From: an uncultured Clostridia bacterium
GTDB lineage: Bacteria; Bacillota; Clostridia; Oscillospirales; Acutalibacteraceae
Reading direction: 5' to 3'
Length of the DNA stretch: 9,140 nt
Assembly (NCBI GenBank): GCA_937907605.1
Contig: CALCYI010000072.1
Span: 1 to 9,140, forward strand
Within the stretch, counting starts at the first letter, position 1. The number at the start of each line of letters is the position of its first letter. Made by a program: the position numbers and the translations under genes. The notes under the pieces were generated by a model. It searched no databases, was not told the DNA's origin, and worked only from the letters and a program-made list of their open reading frames with translations. Shown piece by piece: positions 6,514 to 9,140 of the stretch.

Positions 6514-7182
6514 TTATCCAAATAAATAATTATCTTCGTGGAAGGTAAGCGGTTCCCACTTGCCGTTTGACTTAACGTAAGCGGACTGTAGTCTTGTCGA
6601 TACAGCGTAGGTCTTGCTGCCTGCCGTGAATATGTAGCAGTCTGCATTGTTTACGTTCTCGATATTGCTTGTGTAGTTAATCGAGCCGCCCGACGGGTCT
6701 GAGCTGTAGCCGAGAGTCTTCCAGTTATCGTGAAGTACCTGTTTTAAGTAAGCCTTAGCTTCTGATACGGAGTAGTTCGGAGTAGTCGTAATTTCGTGCG
6801 GGTTCTCATATCTGTCGTAAACTGCAGGCTCGTTTGAACCTTCGCTCGTGGTAGGCTGACCGTTAATGATTGTCGGAGCAGCATAATTATAGAACATCCA
6901 GCAGAAATAGCCGAGGTAGAAGATAAGGAGAAGTAAAATAATCATCTCAATAATCTTCTTAGCATTTGAACCCTCAGAAGCTGCGAAAGCCTCCTCCTGA
7001 GTCGGAATCGGGGTCGGTACGAAGGGCTTATTTTTCTTATTTGCCTTCTTTTCAGCCTTAGCGTTCTTCTTTTCAATATTCTTTACAAGCTTGGCGTATG
7101 CCGAAGCCTGACTTTTTTCGGTTTTTGCTGCCTTTTTAGCTGCCTTCGCTTCTTTCTTAGCGAGCTTAGTTTCTTTACTCAA
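6514..7182 (-). CDS. Single-pass membrane protein with Lys/Ala-rich tail, function unknown
   Basis: 222 residues; no family recognised. Residues 1-53 are Lys/Ala/Glu-rich, helical in composition and possibly coiled coil. A Pro-rich linker follows (KPFVPTPIPTQEE, about 52-64), then one membrane helix at about 77-101 (KIIEMIILLLLIFYLGYFCWMFYNY), then a 120-residue domain presumably outside the cell, ending DCYIFTAGSKTYAVSTRLQSAYVKSNGKWEPLTF and DNYLFG. Positive charges before the helix put the basic tail in the cytoplasm. Start: a longer frame to 7233 exists, but that codon lies between the -35 and -10 of the promoter. TTG at 7182 has AGGAGG 8 bases upstream and is the supported start. Monocistronic: own promoter and terminator. 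The charged tail could bind nucleic acid or membrane lipids, but that is only a guess. Confidence 0.8.
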   Translation of the reverse strand: MSKETKLAKKEAKAAKKAAKTEKSQASAYAKLVKNIEKKNAKAEKKANKKNKPFVPTPIPTQEEAFAASEGSNAKKIIEMIILLLLIFYLGYFCWMFYNYAAPTIINGQPTTSEGSNEPAVYDRYENPHEITTTPNYSVSEAKAYLKQVLHDNWKTLGYSSDPSGGSINYTSNIENVNNADCYIFTAGSKTYAVSTRLQSAYVKSNGKWEPLTFHEDNYLFG

Positions 7183-7211
7183 AGCAGTCCCCTCCTTATA
7201 AGTATGAATAA

Positions 7212-7240
7212 AGTATACCATTAAAATAAACAAAATTCAA
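7212..7240 (-). promoter_or_regulatory. Promoter of the membrane-protein gene
   Basis: On the minus strand, TTGAAT (7235-7240) and TATACT (7212-7217) are 17 bases apart, with TG one base before the -10. It ends 29 bases before the TTG start and excludes any start further upstream. Confidence 0.82.
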
Positions 7241-7257
7241 TAATTATTTTTAATGTT

Positions 7258-7286
7258 TTTATATAAAATTGTTAATAAACTGTAAA
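7258..7286 (-). promoter_or_regulatory. Possible second, upstream promoter for the membrane-protein gene
   Basis: On the minus strand, TTTACA (7281-7286) and TATAAA (7258-7263) also sit 17 bases apart, about 45 bases upstream of the better promoter. The DNA is very AT-rich here, so a chance match is possible. Confidence 0.4.
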
Positions 7287-7324
7287 CAATAGTTTTGAAA
7301 TCTTTTCATAAATAAATATTATTG

Positions 7325-7360
7325 ATAAAAAACAGACATCTTACGGATGTCTGTTTTTCT
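7325..7360 (-). terminator. Intrinsic terminator of the SGNH-like gene, formed partly by its last codons
   Basis: Stem AAAAACAGACATC/GATGTCTGTTTTT with a 5-base loop. On the minus strand the upstream arm is the coding sequence for the last residues (KNRH) and the TAA stop is in the loop. The downstream arm ends in a T run. Confidence 0.9.
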
Positions 7361-8720
7361 TGGATGATAATACAAGGAACATTCCAACAAAGCTCATACA
7401 CACCATTGATGAGAGCAGAGACATTGCATTTACTGTTCTTTCTTCCCTCTTTTTCTGCTTATCTGACTTACCCGTTTTATCCTCGTTGGTTCTCACTGCG
7501 GAAACATAAATCGGAAGCTTGATAGTGGTAGTTGTGGTTGTAGTTGTTGTGGTTGTCGTAGTAGTTGTAGTAGTTGATTCAGTTACTGTAACTATGTTGA
7601 CCTTGCTTTTACTGCTCGTTACAGGAGCGGTTGTAACTGGAGCAGTAGTCTGCTTCTTTGTCGTAGTTGTAGTAGTTGTTGTTTTTTTCTTGCTTTTTTT
7701 CTTGGTTGTGGTCTGTTTCTTAGTAGTTGTGGTAGTAGCCGCCTTATGAGTTGTAGTCGTAACGGGCTGTGCGCCGGCAAGAGCCTCGCCAATGTAATCG
7801 TCTACGTATTTTCTGATAAGGTACTGTATTTTAATTGCGTCAGCTTCGGTAATTGTGTTAGCCGTTTTTGTGCACTTCGTTTTAAGCTTGTACTTATCCG
7901 TAATAATTTCGGAAGCGTTTCCGTTTTTAGAGTTGAAAAGCTTTATGTAATTACTGCTCTTAAGCGAATCAGGGAAGTTCCCTACTCCGAAAATTTTAGC
8001 ATACACGCAGCATGCGAAGGTATACGAAGCTCTCGGCGCAGGGTGGCTTGCACCGTCACGTATGGTTAAATCATCGTGCCAGTTAGCATTCGGATATACA
8101 TCAGTATACTTAAGGAATATACCTCTCGAATTAAGGATTGAACAGCCTGTATGAGCCTGAGCTTCAAGGTGCTCTTTCATAACTGTACCCTTTTTTGGCA
8201 GATAGGTTCCGCGGTAGGTATCGTGGATTATAAAGTGATTAGGGCTTGGGATTTTATCCTTGAAAAGCTCAAACATCGCCATATCGCCGATGGTGGTTTT
8301 CTTTTGGTCAGCATTGTTCTGAGATACTACGTAATCCCATTTACCGCCTCTTTTAATGCTCGCGAAGTCCATATTCGCAATATCGCTGAGCTTTCCCTTC
8401 CCCTCGGTAATTGTCTCGCCGTTGTACCAGCATTTATAGGACATATCGTTTGCGCTGAGTAGCTGGAGAGCGTCATAGTCGCCGTGGGTTGCACGCACAA
8501 CCATTACCTGACGTCCGGCAAGCCCACCGAACTTACTTAAGAGCTCTCCAAAGCCGTTATAATACGTATAGCTATTGCCTACTAAAATTATCTTAATACA
8601 GTTCGTGGCTACATAGATAGTTTTCTTAGACGCAGCGTAAGCGCTGCCCGCCGTGGAAAAAACTGCAATTATGCTGATAATAAGAGCCAGAACTGCGGAT
8701 GTAATCCTTTTAAACTTCAA
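7341..8720 (-). CDS. Secreted SGNH-hydrolase-like protein with Thr-rich stalk and C-terminal membrane anchor
   Basis: 459 residues. A signal peptide occupies about 1-29 (basic start, hydrophobic core, AYA/AS cleavage). Residues 43-310 resemble SGNH/GDSL-type esterases. Block I is ILVGNSYTYYNGF with candidate nucleophile Ser50; RATHGDYDALQL is a block II-like Gly; WDYVVSQNN (128-136) fits block III; RDGASHPAPRASYTFACCVYAKIFG (221-245) gives the Asp222/His226 pair. Such enzymes often deacetylate or de-esterify glycans; the substrate here is unknown. Residues 321-399 are a Thr/Lys stalk ending in 17 consecutive Thr. Residues 432-454 are a hydrophobic helix followed by KKNRHP, a membrane anchor rather than an LPxTG sorting signal. 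Start is TTG at 8720 with AAAGGTG 7 bases upstream; the next Met is at 73, past the signal. The gene lies directly behind the tRNA-Cys terminator and no clear promoter is seen. Confidence 0.82.
   Translation of the reverse strand: MKFKRITSAVLALIISIIAVFSTAGSAYAASKKTIYVATNCIKIILVGNSYTYYNGFGELLSKFGGLAGRQVMVVRATHGDYDALQLLSANDMSYKCWYNGETITEGKGKLSDIANMDFASIKRGGKWDYVVSQNNADQKKTTIGDMAMFELFKDKIPSPNHFIIHDTYRGTYLPKKGTVMKEHLEAQAHTGCSILNSRGIFLKYTDVYPNANWHDDLTIRDGASHPAPRASYTFACCVYAKIFGVGNFPDSLKSSNYIKLFNSKNGNASEIITDKYKLKTKCTKTANTITEADAIKIQYLIRKYVDDYIGEALAGAQPVTTTTHKAATTTTTKKQTTTKKKSKKKTTTTTTTTKKQTTAPVTTAPVTSSKSKVNIVTVTESTTTTTTTTTTTTTTTTTIKLPIYVSAVRTNEDKTGKSDKQKKREERTVNAMSLLSSMVCMSFVGMFLVLSSKKNRHP
7524..7574 (-). 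repeat. Run of 17 threonine codons (ACN) in the surface-protein stalk
   Basis: Seventeen consecutive ACN codons use all four third bases, so this is not a simple trinucleotide repeat. Further Thr clusters follow the same pattern between 7643 and 7763. The mixture of codons suggests selection on the protein (an extended, possibly glycosylated linker) rather than slippage alone. Confidence 0.85.
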
Positions 8721-8747
8721 TTTAATACACCTTTAATATGTTTTATG

Positions 8748-8791
8748 TGAAAAATCACGAAACCAAAGATGCGGTTTCGTGATACTTTTTT
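8748..8791 (-). terminator. Intrinsic terminator of tRNA-Cys
   Basis: Perfect 11-base stem ATCACGAAACC (8754-8764) with GGTTTCGTGAT (8773-8783) and an 8-base loop. The minus-strand exit is TTTTTC; the plus side also has six Ts, so it could work in both directions. It stands between tRNA-Cys and the surface-protein gene. Confidence 0.88.
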
Positions 8792-8794
8792 CAA

Positions 8795-8869
8795 TGGAGG
8801 CACCACCCAGATTTGAACTGGGGCATAAAGCTTTTGCAGAGCTCTGCCTTACCACTTGGCTATGGTGCC
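8795..8869 (-). tRNA. tRNA-Cys (GCA)
   Basis: Complete 75-base gene including encoded CCA. Acceptor GGCACCA pairs with TGGTGCC; D-arm is GCC-AAGTGGTAA-GGC; anticodon stem GAGCT/AGCTT encloses loop CTGCAAA with anticodon GCA. T-arm is CCCAG-TTCAAAT-CTGGG, and discriminator T plus CCA end at 8795. The U73 discriminator is the expected identity element for cysteine. It has its own promoter and terminator. Confidence 0.97.
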
Positions 8870-8881
8870 GTTACTTGTAAT

Positions 8882-8910
8882 ATTATAATAAATGCTTTAT
8901 TAATTGTCAA
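8882..8910 (-). promoter_or_regulatory. Perfect-consensus promoter of tRNA-Cys
   Basis: On the minus strand, TTGACA (8905-8910), exactly 17 bases, then TATAAT (8882-8887); the tRNA 5' end is 12 bases further. All twelve hexamer bases match the housekeeping consensus. Confidence 0.92.
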
Positions 8911-8938
8911 GTCTTAAATGGTTACAATTATAAATAAT

Positions 8939-8955
8939 GCGGATTACGAGGCTCG
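8939..8955 (-). repeat. 17-base copy of the tRNA-Gly 3' end (direct repeat, distal copy)
   Basis: CGAGCCTCGTAATCCGC on the minus strand is identical to bases 9092-9108 in the tRNA-Gly (3' side of the T-arm plus acceptor 3' strand). Here it lacks the discriminator, the CCA and the rest of the tRNA. The geometry resembles an attachment-site duplication at a tRNA 3' end. Confidence 0.85.
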
Positions 8956-9055
8956 CCCGTCTCGCTTCTGCGCTCGACAGCACGCACGCGGGCACCGCAA
9001 CAGTACCCCGTACTGTTGCTAACCTACGGTTTGCCCTGTTCTCGCCTCGTAGTCC
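8941..9055. repeat. GC-rich structured segment, possible REP/MITE-like repeat unit
   Basis: This stretch is much richer in G and C than its AT-rich flanks. Its ends are near-perfect inverted repeats (GGATTACGAGGC at 8941-8952 with GCCTCGTAGTCC at 9044-9055, one G-T wobble). Its centre is a perfect 10-base hairpin, GCAACAGTAC-CCC-GTACTGTTGC (8997-9019), with further GGGC/GCCC pairing outside it. No convincing gene is present. It looks like a small non-coding repeat next to a tRNA gene. Confidence 0.55.
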
Positions 9056-9084
9056 AAAGAAAAAACACCCTTTAGGGTGTTTTA
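9055..9084 (-). terminator. Intrinsic terminator of tRNA-Gly
   Basis: Stem AAAACACCC (9062-9070) with GGGTGTTTT (9075-9083) and a 4-base loop. On the minus strand it follows the tRNA-Gly CCA by 4 bases and exits into TTTTTTCTTT. Confidence 0.9.
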
Positions 9085-9087
9085 CTT

Positions 9088-9140
9088 TGGAGCGGATTAC
9101 GAGGCTCGAACTCGCTACCTCCACCTTGGCAAGGTGGCGC
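9088..9140 (-). tRNA. tRNA-Gly (GCC), 5' part beyond the window
   Basis: Visible from the right edge: anticodon stem and loop CCACC-TTGCCAA-GGTGG (anticodon GCC), variable bases AGGTA, T-arm GCGAG-TTCGAGC-CTCGT, acceptor 3' strand AATCCGC, discriminator T and encoded CCA ending at 9088. The acceptor 5' strand and most of the D-arm lie outside. Confidence 0.93.

Noticed and set aside
7183..7233. Longer N-terminus for the membrane protein starting at 7233
   Set aside because: That codon lies within the spacer of the promoter, so it would not be in the transcript; TTG at 7182 has an AGGAGG at ideal distance.
7400..7510. Sortase (LPxTG) sorting signal in the SGNH-like protein
   Set aside because: The only LP is LPIYV, about 30 residues before the helix and without the T-G; the hydrophobic helix and basic tail fit a plain membrane anchor.
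7519..7749. Plus-strand frame encoding long runs of valine
   Set aside because: It is the antisense of the Thr-rich stalk (ACN codons read as GTN) and has no ribosome site or promoter.
8900..9124. Minus-strand frame of 74 codons running from tRNA-Gly through its terminator into the GC-rich repeat
   Set aside because: It begins inside the tRNA, crosses a terminator and has no ribosome site; frames of this kind arise by chance in GC-rich non-coding repeats.
1..9140. CRISPR array, transposase, phage or toxin-antitoxin genes
   Set aside because: No regularly spaced repeats, no DDE or recombinase motifs and no small paired genes of these types were seen on either strand.

Overview
The window reads as the genome of a spore-forming, low-to-mid GC anaerobic Firmicute, most likely a gut or rumen Clostridia member of the Ruminococcus/Oscillospiraceae type. 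The basis is spoIIR, a DXP-pathway ispE, a UPF0237/UPF0210 gene pair, Thr-rich linkers in a surface protein, consensus sigma-A promoters, strong intrinsic terminators and frequent TTG starts. One end does not fit: bases 1 to about 505 encode a piece of a eukaryotic VPS13-type lipid-transfer protein in very AT-rich DNA. That end is probably an assembly chimera with a gut protist or anaerobic fungus, less probably a transferred fragment.

Layout, left to right. (a) 1-505: VPS13-like C-terminal fragment, open at the window edge. (b) 505-597: about 90 bases of unassigned, more GC-rich sequence. (c) 598-670: a bacterial tRNA-Leu on the minus strand with a consensus promoter, but only its 5' half is present. 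(d) 678-4693: a minus-strand cluster read PHP-family phosphatase -> Lrp/AsnC regulator -> class I/II aminotransferase -> ispE -> spoIIR. The Lrp and aminotransferase genes overlap by 4 bases and the aminotransferase and ispE genes by 17. One terminator lies between ispE and spoIIR and another after spoIIR. (e) 4694-4833: a divergent promoter region. (f) 4834-6473: a plus-strand two-gene operon, an ACT-domain protein (UPF0237) and a UPF0210/DUF711 protein, ending at a bidirectional terminator. (g) 6514-7182: a minus-strand membrane protein of unknown function with a basic Lys/Ala cytoplasmic tail. (h) 7341-8720: a minus-strand secreted SGNH-hydrolase-like protein with a Thr-rich stalk and a C-terminal membrane anchor. 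(i) 8754-9140: tRNA-Cys with terminator and promoter, a GC-rich structured repeat bounded on one side by a 17-base copy of the tRNA-Gly 3' end, and a tRNA-Gly cut by the right edge.

Functionally, the phosphatase, Lrp regulator and aminotransferase suggest amino-acid metabolism under local feedback control. ispE supplies isoprenoid precursors. spoIIR signals from forespore to mother cell during sporulation. The two surface genes (g, h) are separately transcribed. I see no CRISPR array, transposase, phage gene or obvious new multi-gene system. The points most worth checking are the VPS13/tRNA-Leu junction and the tRNA-Gly-tail repeat.
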